A DNA stretch of 32,361 nucleotides from positions 1 to 32,361 of the forward strand of contig JANNBZ010000244.1 in NCBI GenBank assembly GCA_031386065.1, given 5' to 3'. The translations under genes were made by a program, and so were the position numbers. The stretch comes from JANYJJ01 sp031386065. GTDB lineage: Bacteria > Pseudomonadota > Gammaproteobacteria > Burkholderiales > Burkholderiaceae_C. Position 1 is the stretch's first letter, and every line of letters starts with the position of its first letter. Of the stretch, positions 15,655 through 22,670 are shown piece by piece. The notes under the pieces were generated by a model. The model saw only the letters and a list, made by a program, of their open reading frames with translations. It searched no databases and had not been told where the DNA came from.

Positions 15655-16524
15655 TCAAGCCGCCAGCTTGTCGAGGCTTGTGGCGCACCAAGCCTTGTCG
15701 GCATCGTCCAGTTCGGCGAAGGCATGGCGCGCCTGCGCCAGCGCTTGCGCATGGTCTGCGTCGTTGGCGGCCGCCAGCTCTACTTGACTCAGCGCCTCCC
15801 AGCCGAAGAATCGTTCCAGCGCCGCACCTTGGTTCGCACCGACGATGTCCAGGCAGGCCTGGGCGTGGACGCGGGCGCGGTCGACCTCACCCGCCTGCAG
15901 CCAGCTCATCGCCAAACGGTACTCGGCGCGTTCGACCTCCAGCCAGGTGCCGGCGAGCGCCCAGTACCTGCGCGCGGCTTGCGCCGCGATCAGCATCAGC
16001 TCGCGTTCCAGCGCAGAGCGCAGCGACTTCTCTTCCAGCGTGCAGGCCAGCTGGTTGCCGGCGACGGCCAGTGCGCGGTTCATCGGATCGGCGGCGCCGA
16101 GGCCGCTGTGTTCTGCCTGCGCCAGCGCCTGCTGGAACAAGCGCATGGCGCGCGGCGTGTCGCGCTCGGCCAGGTTGCCAGCGGCCATCGCAGCGACACG
16201 AATGCGGTCGGACGGCGACAGCCCGGGCGCGTCGTCGGCGGCCGAGTCACACACCGTCAGGCTGGCAGTGCAACGTCGCAGGGTGTGGCCGCTTTCGCCT
16301 TCGGCCGCGAACGCGGGCAGCGAGGCGAGCTGCTGCATGAACGCGATGCCGGCCCGCCAGTCGCCCAGGTGTTCGCCGTGCACGTGGTGCGCGAGGTTCG
16401 CCAAGCGCACGAGCTGGGCCTCGTCGGCGGCAAGCACGGCCGCGTCTGACATGCGAAGCGCTACCGCGCGCGGGTCGGCGGCGTGGTCGGCCCAGGCAGT
16501 CTCGATGAAGGTATCGAAGTCCAC
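15655..16524 (-). CDS. Conserved-looking hypothetical protein, helical repeats
   Basis: A 289-residue protein, predicted soluble, almost entirely alpha-helical and Ala-rich. Sections such as PRAMRLFQQALAQAEHSGLG and GEVDRARVHAQACLDIVGAN look like degenerate TPR helix pairs. I do not recognise a named family. GTG 16524 is chosen because GAGGAG stands 6 nt upstream; an in-frame start further upstream adds 30 residues without a better ribosome site. Codon usage (G/C at third positions) matches its neighbours, which supports a real gene. The nearest upstream minus-strand gene is the possible small membrane protein at 16630-16749. The function is unknown. Confidence 0.75.
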   Translation of the reverse strand: MDFDTFIETAWADHAADPRAVALRMSDAAVLAADEAQLVRLANLAHHVHGEHLGDWRAGIAFMQQLASLPAFAAEGESGHTLRRCTASLTVCDSAADDAPGLSPSDRIRVAAMAAGNLAERDTPRAMRLFQQALAQAEHSGLGAADPMNRALAVAGNQLACTLEEKSLRSALERELMLIAAQAARRYWALAGTWLEVERAEYRLAMSWLQAGEVDRARVHAQACLDIVGANQGAALERFFGWEALSQVELAAANDADHAQALAQARHAFAELDDADKAWCATSLDKLAA

Positions 16525-16629
16525 GTGCTGCTCCTCGACCGGAACGGTCGCGCAGGGCAAAGCGTATCGGGTCCACGTGCGCTCGACAACGAGCACCACA
16601 CAAGCATCACACAAGCACCGCAGGCCAGC

Positions 16630-16749
16630 TCAACCGGCGACCAACAGCCCAATCAATGCGGCCCACGCGAGCCATGCGCCCCAGGTGGCCAGCGTGTGCA
16701 GCGACACGGCAGCGGGCACGGCGTCGGGTTCGGGGTGGTGGGGGTTCAT
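16630..16749 (-). CDS. Possible 39-residue single-pass membrane protein
   Basis: A short minus-strand frame from ATG 16749 to TGA 16632-16630. The first 16 residues are polar and Pro/His-rich (MNPHHPEPDA...), and residues 19-38 form a hydrophobic helix with several Trp (TLATWGAWLAWAALIGLLVAG). GAAGG lies about 9 nt upstream. The pattern of a polar head followed by a single membrane span is typical of small membrane proteins. It precedes the helical-repeat gene by 105 nt on the same strand. No family is recognised, and a 40-codon frame can occur by chance at this GC content. Confidence 0.4.
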   Translation of the reverse strand: MNPHHPEPDAVPAAVSLHTLATWGAWLAWAALIGLLVAG

Positions 16750-16923
16750 CGGGCGGGGCCTTCAGGGGTTCGGGGCGCAGCTTCGCCGATGCGCTTTCAA
16801 AGCGCCAGCCACAACGGCGCCGGATTGGTAACAATGGCGTCAGAGTGTCCCGGGCTCGCGACAGCGGCGGCAGGAGTGGGCAATACGGACACGATGCCCG
16901 AACGTCCACCAGTCGCGGACATC

Positions 16924-16970
16924 GACGCGGAGTACGACGCGGAGTGCGATGCGAAGTGCGTGCGAAGTGC
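16924..16970. repeat. Degenerate 12-bp tandem repeat
   Basis: Three 12-bp units, GACGCGGAGTAC, GACGCGGAGTGC and GATGCGAAGTGC (16924-16959), are followed by an 11-bp unit GTGCGAAGTGC (16960-16970). The array ends 2 bp before the proposed zwf -35 box at 16972. Confidence 0.7.
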
Positions 16971-16971
16971 G

Positions 16972-17000
16972 TTGACCGGGGGATGAAACTTCGGCATGAT
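16972..17000 (+). promoter_or_regulatory. Candidate zwf promoter
   Basis: TTGACC (16972-16977, 5 of 6 to the -35 consensus) and CATGAT (16995-17000, 4 of 6 to the -10) are 17 bp apart. An alternative -10 is TAAAAT at 17011-17016, but it lacks a good -35. Either choice puts the HexR-like palindrome at or next to the start point. Confidence 0.4.
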
Positions 17001-17005
17001 TCTGG

Positions 17006-17020
17006 TGAAATAAAATTACA
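17006..17020. promoter_or_regulatory. HexR-like operator upstream of zwf
   Basis: TGAAATAAAATTACA is a near-perfect inverted repeat: left half TGAAAT, right half ATTACA, whose complement is TGTAAT, one mismatch. It matches the TGTAAT-N3-ATTACA type of operator described for HexR in proteobacteria. It sits 30 bp before the zwf start codon, and the HexR gene itself is the next gene downstream of zwf. Binding here would block transcription initiation; release by KDPG is the known HexR mechanism. Confidence 0.65.
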
Positions 17021-17049
17021 TACCGGCTTCAACAACTGCGGTGGCAACC

Positions 17050-18495
17050 ATGTCATTCGACCTCGTTTTTTTCGGTGGCACCGGCGACCTGACTTGGCGC
17101 AAGCTGATGCCGGCGCTGTTCCAGGCGTTTCGCCACGGCAAGCTGCCGGCCGGCGGCCGCATTTTGGCGGTGGCACGTGACGACCACAGCGACGACCACT
17201 ACCGCGCCTGGCTGAAAGAGAAATTCCAGGGCGTCGAAGGCGCCAAGCGGCCGACCGACGACGAGTTCGCGCGCTTCGCCGAAATGGTTCACTACCGGCG
17301 CATGGACCTGTCGCAGCCCGAGCACTACGCGCGGCTGAAGGAATGGCTGGCCGAGCGGCAGGCCGACACGGTGGTGCTGTACCTGGCCACGAGCCCGCAC
17401 CTGTTCACGCAAATCTGCGAGCAACTGGGCGCGGCCGGGCTGAACGACCCGCGGGTGCGCGTGGTGCTGGAAAAGCCACTCGGCCACGACCTGGCCAGCG
17501 CGCAAGAGATCAACCGCGTCGTGCGGTCGGTGTTCAAAGAAGAGCAAGCCTTTCGCATCGACCATTACCTGGGCAAGCCGTCGGTGCAGAACCTGATGGC
17601 ACTGCGCTTCGGCAACGCCTTGTTCGAGCCGCTGTGGCGCCGCGAGAGCATCGCCAACATCCAGATCACGCTGGCCGAGGACTTCGGCGTCGGCACGCGG
17701 GGCGACTTCTACGACCGCACCGGCGCGCTGCGCGACATGATTCAGAACCATGCGCTGCAACTGCTGACCATGGTCGCCATGGAACCGCCGTCGCGCAACG
17801 ACGCCGACGCCATTCGCGACGAGAAGCTGAAGGTGCTGCGCTCGTTGAAACCGTTCACCGACGACAGCGTGGCGCGCGACGTGGTGCGCGGCCAGTACCG
17901 CGCCGGCAACGCCGAAGGCAAGGCGGCGGTGGCCTACCTCGACGAAGTGAAGGTGCCCGCGGGCAGCCAGGTCGAGACCTTCGTGGCCATTCGCACCGAG
18001 GTGCAGAACTGGCGCTGGGCGGGCGTGCCGTTCTACCTGCGCACCGGCAAGCGGCTGGCCGCGCGCGACGCGCAGATCGTGGTCAATTTCAGGCCCACGC
18101 CGCACAACATTTTTCCGGGCTTGAACCAACCGAATAAGCTGGTCATCAAGCTGCAGCCCGAAGACGGACTCGAACTGCATTTGCTGGCGGCCAAGGGCAC
18201 CGGTCAGTTTGAAGCGCTGTCGCCGGTGTCGCTGGACCTGGACTTCGACAAGGCCTTCGCCGAGAACCGCGTCGGCGCCTACGAGCGTTTGTTGCTGGAG
18301 GCGATTGCCGGCCGCCTGAACCTGTTCGTGCGCAGTGACGAACAAGAGCAGGCCTGGCGCTGGGTCGAGCCGGTGCTCGACGCATGGCAGCGCGACACCG
18401 CCGGCCCGCGGGTCTACGCGGCCGGCACCTGGGGCCCCGCAGCCGCCAGCGCGCTGGTCGCGCGCGACGGCTTTGCCTGGTCCGAAGAGCAATGA
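17050..18495 (+). CDS. zwf: Glucose-6-phosphate 1-dehydrogenase
   Basis: A 481-residue enzyme oxidising glucose 6-phosphate to 6-phosphogluconolactone with NAD(P)+, the entry to the pentose-phosphate and Entner-Doudoroff routes. The dinucleotide site is FFGGTGDL (residues 7-14); note GGTGDLTWRK where many homologues have GASGDLA+RK. The active-site signature RIDHYLGK is at 169-176, EKPLG at 141-145 and the catalytic His is 234 (IQNHALQ). ATG 17050 gives the normal N-terminus; a GTG at 17041 is in frame three codons upstream. No pgl, edd or eda gene follows in this window; the next gene is hexR, 162 bp downstream. Expected to be repressed by HexR through the palindrome at 17006-17020. Confidence 0.97.
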   Translation: MSFDLVFFGGTGDLTWRKLMPALFQAFRHGKLPAGGRILAVARDDHSDDHYRAWLKEKFQGVEGAKRPTDDEFARFAEMVHYRRMDLSQPEHYARLKEWLAERQADTVVLYLATSPHLFTQICEQLGAAGLNDPRVRVVLEKPLGHDLASAQEINRVVRSVFKEEQAFRIDHYLGKPSVQNLMALRFGNALFEPLWRRESIANIQITLAEDFGVGTRGDFYDRTGALRDMIQNHALQLLTMVAMEPPSRNDADAIRDEKLKVLRSLKPFTDDSVARDVVRGQYRAGNAEGKAAVAYLDEVKVPAGSQVETFVAIRTEVQNWRWAGVPFYLRTGKRLAARDAQIVVNFRPTPHNIFPGLNQPNKLVIKLQPEDGLELHLLAAKGTGQFEALSPVSLDLDFDKAFAENRVGAYERLLLEAIAGRLNLFVRSDEQEQAWRWVEPVLDAWQRDTAGPRVYAAGTWGPAAASALVARDGFAWSEEQ

Positions 18496-18498
18496 ATT

Positions 18499-18632
18499 TG
18501 GCCCCCCAGTCGCTGGCGCTCCTGCCCCCAAGGGGCGCCACCCATCGGGCCGGGGGACCCGTCCCTTGGGCGTTGCTTGATGGGCGGGCTGCGCGCGCGC
18601 CCGCGGAGCCTAGGCAGTGGGCGTTGCTTGAT
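18499..18632. repeat. Lineage-type intergenic repeat motif plus 14-bp direct repeats
   Basis: Just after zwf, CCCCCAGTCGCTGGCGCTCC followed by a CCCCCAAGGGGCG near-palindrome resembles a short motif commonly dispersed between genes in Burkholderiales genomes (recalled pattern, not searched). Downstream, GGGCGTTGCTTGAT occurs at 18568-18581 and again at 18619-18632, 51 bp apart. The block fills the gap between zwf and hexR; no gene is supported here. Confidence 0.55.
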
Positions 18633-18657
18633 CGAGCTCCGGCCGGTTCGGTGCGCC

Positions 18658-19524
18658 ATGCTTGACCGCATTCGGGCGGCGATCCCGGCGCTGCCGCCGG
18701 CGGAACAGCGGGTTGCGAAACTGGTGCTGGCGGATCCGCGCAGTTTTGCCAGTCTGCCGGTGGGCACGCTGGCCGAGCGGTCGCATGTGAGCAAGCCGAC
18801 CGTGGTGCGGTTTTGTCGCAGCGTGGGCTACGACGGGCTGACCGACTTCAAGCGCAAGCTGGCCGGCAGCGTGAATGAGGGCGTGCCCTTCGTGCACCGC
18901 TCGGTGGACGAAGACGACAAGCCCGGCGACCTGATCGTGAAGGTGATCGACAACGCGGTGTCGGCCTTGCTGAAGTACCGCAACGACGCTGCCAACCACG
19001 CCTTCGAGCGGGCCATTGCGGCGCTGACCGAGACCGGCCTGGCGGGCCGGCGCATCGAGTTTTACGGCGTGGGCAACTCGGGCATCGTGGCGCAGGACGC
19101 GCAGCTGAAGTTCTTTCGCCTCGGCGTTCACGCAGCCGCCGTCAGCGACGGCCACGTGCAGGTGATGAGCGCCACCATGCTGCAAGCCGGCGACTGCGCA
19201 GTGATCATCAGCAACTCGGGTCGCACCCGCGACCTGCTCGACGTGGCCGAGATCGCGCGCAAGAAGGGCGCGACCACCATCCTCATCACCGCCAGCGGTT
19301 CGCCCCTGGCGCAGACCGCGATCGGCTCACACCAGGTGCTGCTGGCGGTCGACCACCCTGAAGACTTCGAGCGCTACAGCCCGATGGTTTCGCGCCTGCT
19401 GCACCTGGTGGTGATCGACATCCTGACCACCGCCGTAGCGCTTCGCCTGCCCGGCAGCCTGCGGCCGATGCTGCAGGAGATCAAGAAAAACCTGCGTGCC
19501 AAACGCGATGTCGCGGCGGCCTGA
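18658..19524 (+). CDS. hexR: HexR, RpiR-family transcriptional regulator of central carbon metabolism
   Basis: A 288-residue regulator. The N-terminal RpiR helix-turn-helix covers residues 1-77 (recognition part about LAERSHVSKPTVVRFCRSVGY), and the C-terminal SIS sugar-phosphate-binding domain covers about 120-260. Effector-binding serines are likely in GVGNSG (Ser141) and ISNSGRT (Ser185, Ser187). RSVDEDD (81-87) and PMVSRLLHLVVIDILTT (242-258) closely follow known HexR proteins, which separates it from other RpiR members. HexR binds palindromes in zwf and edd promoters and leaves them when KDPG binds. ATG 18658 matches the family start, although no strong ribosome site precedes it. It converges with mlaB, 24 bp apart. 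Confidence 0.93.
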   Translation: MLDRIRAAIPALPPAEQRVAKLVLADPRSFASLPVGTLAERSHVSKPTVVRFCRSVGYDGLTDFKRKLAGSVNEGVPFVHRSVDEDDKPGDLIVKVIDNAVSALLKYRNDAANHAFERAIAALTETGLAGRRIEFYGVGNSGIVAQDAQLKFFRLGVHAAAVSDGHVQVMSATMLQAGDCAVIISNSGRTRDLLDVAEIARKKGATTILITASGSPLAQTAIGSHQVLLAVDHPEDFERYSPMVSRLLHLVVIDILTTAVALRLPGSLRPMLQEIKKNLRAKRDVAAA

Positions 19525-19548
19525 AAACCTCAGACCGCCGCGACCACA

Positions 19549-19839
19549 TCAGTGCGCCGGAGCCTCGGTGGCAGCGGGCAACAGCAGTTCTTCAACACCG
19601 TACAGCCGCGCCAGCTGGCTGAGTTTCGGCGGCACGCCACGCACCGCGAAGGCCCGGCCCGAGGCCTGCGCGAGGCGCTGGCATTCGAGCAACAACGCCA
19701 GCGCAGCGGAGTCGAACTGCTGCAGCGCCGAGGCATCGATCACCGCGCCGGCGACCGGCTCGCGCTTCAGCGCCTGCGCCAGCATGCGCAAGGCATCCTG
19801 TGCGTCGGCCGAGGTGATGATGGCGGGCAGCAACAACAT
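19549..19839 (-). CDS. mlaB: STAS-domain protein of the Mla lipid transport system
   Basis: A 96-residue STAS-domain protein. Beta strand and helix pattern with FDSAALALLLECQR (42-55), where Ser44 is the residue equivalent to the phosphorylatable Ser/Thr of STAS proteins. MlaB binds the cytosolic ATPase MlaF and stabilises and activates the MlaFE transporter. It starts 12 nt after the end of mlaC, the last gene of a co-directional run that includes mlaF, E, D, A and C, so the assignment rests both on fold and position. ATG 19839. It ends 24 bp from hexR on the opposite strand. Confidence 0.88.
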   Translation of the reverse strand: MLLLPAIITSADAQDALRMLAQALKREPVAGAVIDASALQQFDSAALALLLECQRLAQASGRAFAVRGVPPKLSQLARLYGVEELLLPAATEAPAH

Positions 19840-19851
19840 GGCGATGCGCTG

Positions 19852-20469
19852 TCAGCCGCGGTTGGCAGCGGCTGTCTTGTTGCGCTCGGCCATCTTGGCG
19901 ATCAAGCCGTCGATGCCGTTGCTGCTGATTTCCTGCGCGAAGCTGTTGCGGTAGTTCTCGACCAGCCACACGCCCATCACGTTGACGTCGAAAATCTTCC
20001 AGCCATTGGCGGCCTTCTCCAACCGGTAGTCCAGTTGCACAGGGTCGCCCTTGCCACGCACCTCGGTGCGAACCACCACCTCGGCGTCGCCCGCGTTGCC
20101 GCGCATCGGCTTCAACGAAACCGTCTGGTCTTTCACTTGCGACAGCGCGCCCGAATACGTGCGAACGAGCAGAGTCTTGAATTCATCCTGCAAGCGCTTC
20201 TGTTGCTCGGGTGTGGCCTGGCGCCAATAGCGGCCGACCGCCGACGAGGTCATGCGCTGGAAGTTCACGTGCGGCATCACCTTGGCGTCGACCAGGGCCA
20301 TCACCTGCTTCACGTCGCCGGCCTGCATCGACTTGTCGGCCTTCACCGATTCGAGCACGTCGGTGGAGACCTGCTTGATCAGTTCATCGGGCGCTTGCTG
20401 CGCCGAGGCCGAGCCTGCGACGAGTGCAAGACCCAGACTCATGAGGGCGGCGATTCGTTTGATTGACAT
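19852..20469 (-). CDS. mlaC: Periplasmic phospholipid-binding protein MlaC (Ttg2D)
   Basis: A 205-residue secreted protein. Residues 1-23 form a Sec signal peptide ending SASA, cleaved before QQAPDEL. The mature part has the Tol_Tol_Ttg2 fold, with PHVNFQRMTSSAVGRYWRQATPEQ (about 65-88), FKTLLVRTYSGAL and WKIFDVNVMGVWLVENYRNSF. MlaC ferries phospholipids between the outer-membrane MlaA complex and the inner-membrane MlaFEDB complex. ATG 20469 is preceded by AGGA at a 7-nt spacing. It follows mlaA after 153 nt, the longest gap inside this operon, so a separate promoter there is possible though I see none. Confidence 0.95.
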   Translation of the reverse strand: MSIKRIAALMSLGLALVAGSASAQQAPDELIKQVSTDVLESVKADKSMQAGDVKQVMALVDAKVMPHVNFQRMTSSAVGRYWRQATPEQQKRLQDEFKTLLVRTYSGALSQVKDQTVSLKPMRGNAGDAEVVVRTEVRGKGDPVQLDYRLEKAANGWKIFDVNVMGVWLVENYRNSFAQEISSNGIDGLIAKMAERNKTAAANRG

Positions 20470-20622
20470 CTGGTTTCCTTGCTGTGGACGGACCGCCCGT
20501 TCGAGGCAGTCGCAGACGAGAAGTTTCGGCTCGTCGCGCAGACGACTTGCAGGCGCTAACGCCGAATCCCTGTAGGTCAACGCCGGAACCCCGTTCGCGG
20601 TTGGCACGGCGTCAGCGGGGCC

Positions 20623-21372
20623 TTACTTCGCAGGCGGCTTCGACTCGTCTGGCGTGGCCGGCTCCTCGCCGTCGAACACCAGGCTGCGCCGGCGCTGCAG
20701 GTAGGCGTCGCGAACGAAGGTGTACTTGTCGAGCGCGATGTCGTCGAGCACGCGACTGGCGCCGAGCAAACCGGCGCGGATGTTGACGATCTGCAAGCCG
20801 ACGATCGCGTATTGCGAGCCGCCGCCATTGATGGCCAGCGCCGGTGACACCGCCCGGTCCAGCGGCAAGGCGATGGTCTCGCGCACCGAAGACGGCCCGA
20901 ACAATGGCCACACGATGTAGGCACCTGCGCCCACGCCCCAATGGCCCAGCGTCTGGCCGAAGTCTTCGTACTGGTGGTCCAGGCCCATCTCGGTGGCCAC
21001 GTCGATCACGCCGCCGAGACCGAAGATCGTGTTGGTGCCGAAGCGGATCAGGTCCTGCCCGCTGGCTTCGAACTTGCCTTGCAACAGGTTGTTCACCGAC
21101 GACCACGCATCGGCCGCGTTGCCGAAGAAGTTGTCGAAGCCCCTGCGCACTGGCTGCGGCACCACATTGCTGTAGGCGGTGGCGACAGGCTTCAGCACGC
21201 GAACGTCCAGTTCCTCGTTGAAACCGAAGACCTTGCGGTTCCAGTTCTCCCACGGGTCCAGACGCTGCCCCGCGCTCTTGGCGCCTTGTGTGGCGCAGCC
21301 ACCCAGCATGCACAGCAACAGGCACAACGACAGCCACGGCCTGGCAGAACCCCGCTTGAACATCGACATCAT
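20623..21372 (-). CDS. mlaA: Outer-membrane lipoprotein MlaA (VacJ)
   Basis: A 249-residue lipoprotein that removes misplaced phospholipids from the outer leaflet of the outer membrane. The signal ends LGGC, a proper lipobox, with Cys26 as the lipidated residue. The mature protein begins with DPWENWNRKVFGFNEELD, the classic VacJ segment, followed by RRGFDNFFGNAADAWSSVNNLLQGK and GVGAGAYIVWPLFGPSSVRET. Start ATG 21372 overlaps the mlaD stop as ATGA; a second and third ATG follow immediately. Placement of mlaA inside the mlaFEDCB operon, between mlaD and mlaC, is common in beta-proteobacteria but not in E. coli. The C-terminal 20 residues are Pro/Lys/Glu-rich and probably disordered. Confidence 0.95.
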   Translation of the reverse strand: MMSMFKRGSARPWLSLCLLLCMLGGCATQGAKSAGQRLDPWENWNRKVFGFNEELDVRVLKPVATAYSNVVPQPVRRGFDNFFGNAADAWSSVNNLLQGKFEASGQDLIRFGTNTIFGLGGVIDVATEMGLDHQYEDFGQTLGHWGVGAGAYIVWPLFGPSSVRETIALPLDRAVSPALAINGGGSQYAIVGLQIVNIRAGLLGASRVLDDIALDKYTFVRDAYLQRRRSLVFDGEEPATPDESKPPAK

Positions 21373-21863
21373 TTCTTGACTCCGGTGGCAGCGGCGGGCG
21401 CTGCAGGTCCGTCGGCTGCCTTGTTGAACAGGAACTGGCTGATCAGATTTTCAAGCACCACGGCCGACTGCGTCTGCGTGATCACGTCGCCCGCCGCCAT
21501 GCTCTTGTCGGAAGCGCCGGGCTCCATGCCGATGTACTGCTCGCCGAGCAGGCCGGCGGTCAGAATCTTGGCCGAGCTGTCCTTGGGGAACGCGAACTTC
21601 TTCTGCATCTGCAATGCCACCTTGGCTTGATACGTCTTGTCGTCGAAGCTGATCGACTCGACACGCCCGACCACCACACCGGCGCTCTTCACGGCGGCGC
21701 TGGCCTTGAGGCCGCCGATGTTGTCGAAGGTGGCAACCACGGGGTAGGTTTCGTCGAAGTTCAGGCTCAACAGGTTGCCCGCCTTCAACGCCAGGAACAG
21801 CACCGCAGCGCCGCCGATCAGCACGAACAAACCGACCCACACATCATGACGAGACTTCTGCAT
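21369..21863 (-). CDS. mlaD: MlaD, MCE-domain substrate-binding protein
   Basis: A 164-residue inner-membrane-anchored protein. One transmembrane helix (about 9-27) is followed by a periplasmic MCE domain (about 39-117: YPVVATFDNIGGLKASAAVKSAGVVVGRV, then AKILTAGLLGEQYIGMEPG). MlaD forms a hexameric ring with a central hydrophobic channel on top of MlaE. The C-terminal tail includes VVLENLISQFLFNKA, matching the helix that lines the pore, and a Pro/Ala-rich end. AGAGGA lies about 6 nt before ATG 21863; mlaE ends 24 nt upstream. Confidence 0.96.
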   Translation of the reverse strand: MQKSRHDVWVGLFVLIGGAAVLFLALKAGNLLSLNFDETYPVVATFDNIGGLKASAAVKSAGVVVGRVESISFDDKTYQAKVALQMQKKFAFPKDSSAKILTAGLLGEQYIGMEPGASDKSMAAGDVITQTQSAVVLENLISQFLFNKAADGPAAPAAATGVKK

Positions 21864-21887
21864 CTGCGTCCTCTCTTTCCGAAAATC

Positions 21888-22670
21888 TCAGATTGAAAAC
21901 ATCATCGCCGTCAGCACGAAATCGAGTGCCAACACCGCCAGCGAAGCCATCACCACCGTGCGCGTGGTGGCGGCAGAAACGCCCTCCGGCGTGGGCTTGC
22001 AGGCATGCCCCTGTCGCAGTGCGATGAAGGTTACCGTGAGGCCGAACACCACGCTCTTGAGCACGCCGTTGCCCACGTCGGCCCACACGTCCACGCCGCC
22101 TTGCATCTGCGACCAGAACGATCCCGAGTCGAGGCCGATCAGCGGCACCGCGACCAACCATCCGCCCAGGATGCCGACGCCGCTGAACACCGCGGCCAGC
22201 AGCGGCATCGACAGCAGACCGGCCCAGAAGCGAGGCGCCAGCACCCGCTGCACCGGATCGACCGCCATCATCTCGAGCGCCGCCAGTTGCTCGCCCGCTT
22301 TCATCAGGCCGATCTCGGCGGTCAACGAGGTGCCGGCACGGCCCGCGAACAGCAAGGCCGAGACGACCGGGCCCAGTTCGCGCACCAGCGACAGTGCCAC
22401 CAGCAGGCCCACCGCCTCGGCCGAGCCGTAGCGCTGCAAGGTGTAGTAGCCCTGCAGCGCCAGCACGAAGCCGACGAACAGGCCCGACACCGCGATGATG
22501 GACAGCGACTTGTTGCCGACGAAGAAGACCTGCTCCACCACCAGGCCGAAGCGGCGCAGCGTAGGCCCCGTCAGCGCCAGCAGGCGAAAGAACAGGCGCG
22601 TCGCCTCGCCCACTTCGGCCAGGTGGGTGCGAATGGCCAGGCCCAGCGTGGCCGGGTTGAGCCAGCTCAC
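21888..22670 (-). CDS. mlaE: MlaE, permease of the phospholipid ABC transporter
   Basis: A 260-residue inner-membrane permease with an amphipathic N-terminus and about five to six membrane helices. The family core is clear: LVRELGPVVSALLFAGRAGTSLTAEIGLMKAGEQLAALEMMAVDP around residues 96-140, containing the EQL.ALE.M coupling segment that contacts MlaF. Start GTG 22670 overlaps the mlaF stop as GTGA, so the two subunits are translationally coupled. It works with MlaF (ATPase), MlaD and MlaB; homologues also appear as Ttg2B in solvent tolerance. Confidence 0.96.
   Translation of the reverse strand: MSWLNPATLGLAIRTHLAEVGEATRLFFRLLALTGPTLRRFGLVVEQVFFVGNKSLSIIAVSGLFVGFVLALQGYYTLQRYGSAEAVGLLVALSLVRELGPVVSALLFAGRAGTSLTAEIGLMKAGEQLAALEMMAVDPVQRVLAPRFWAGLLSMPLLAAVFSGVGILGGWLVAVPLIGLDSGSFWSQMQGGVDVWADVGNGVLKSVVFGLTVTFIALRQGHACKPTPEGVSAATTRTVVMASLAVLALDFVLTAMMFSI

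Larger units (their letters stand above)
16750..17049. other. 300-bp gap upstream of zwf
   Basis: No gene is supported. The stretch holds a degenerate 12-bp tandem repeat (16924-16970) and then a comparatively AT-rich 50 bp with the zwf promoter region and HexR-like palindrome. The AT-rich block stands out sharply against the surrounding GC-rich DNA. Confidence 0.6.

Noticed and set aside
15428..15691. Minus-strand 87-codon frame in the gap downstream of the helical-repeat gene
   Set aside because: It overlaps the 3' end of the better supported gene at 15655-16524, lacks a ribosome site and shows no domain. The 266-bp gap to pgi seems non-coding.
14180..15787. Plus-strand frame of about 535 codons opposite pgi
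   Set aside because: Antisense of a gene with both PGI signatures; composition is that of a shadow frame.
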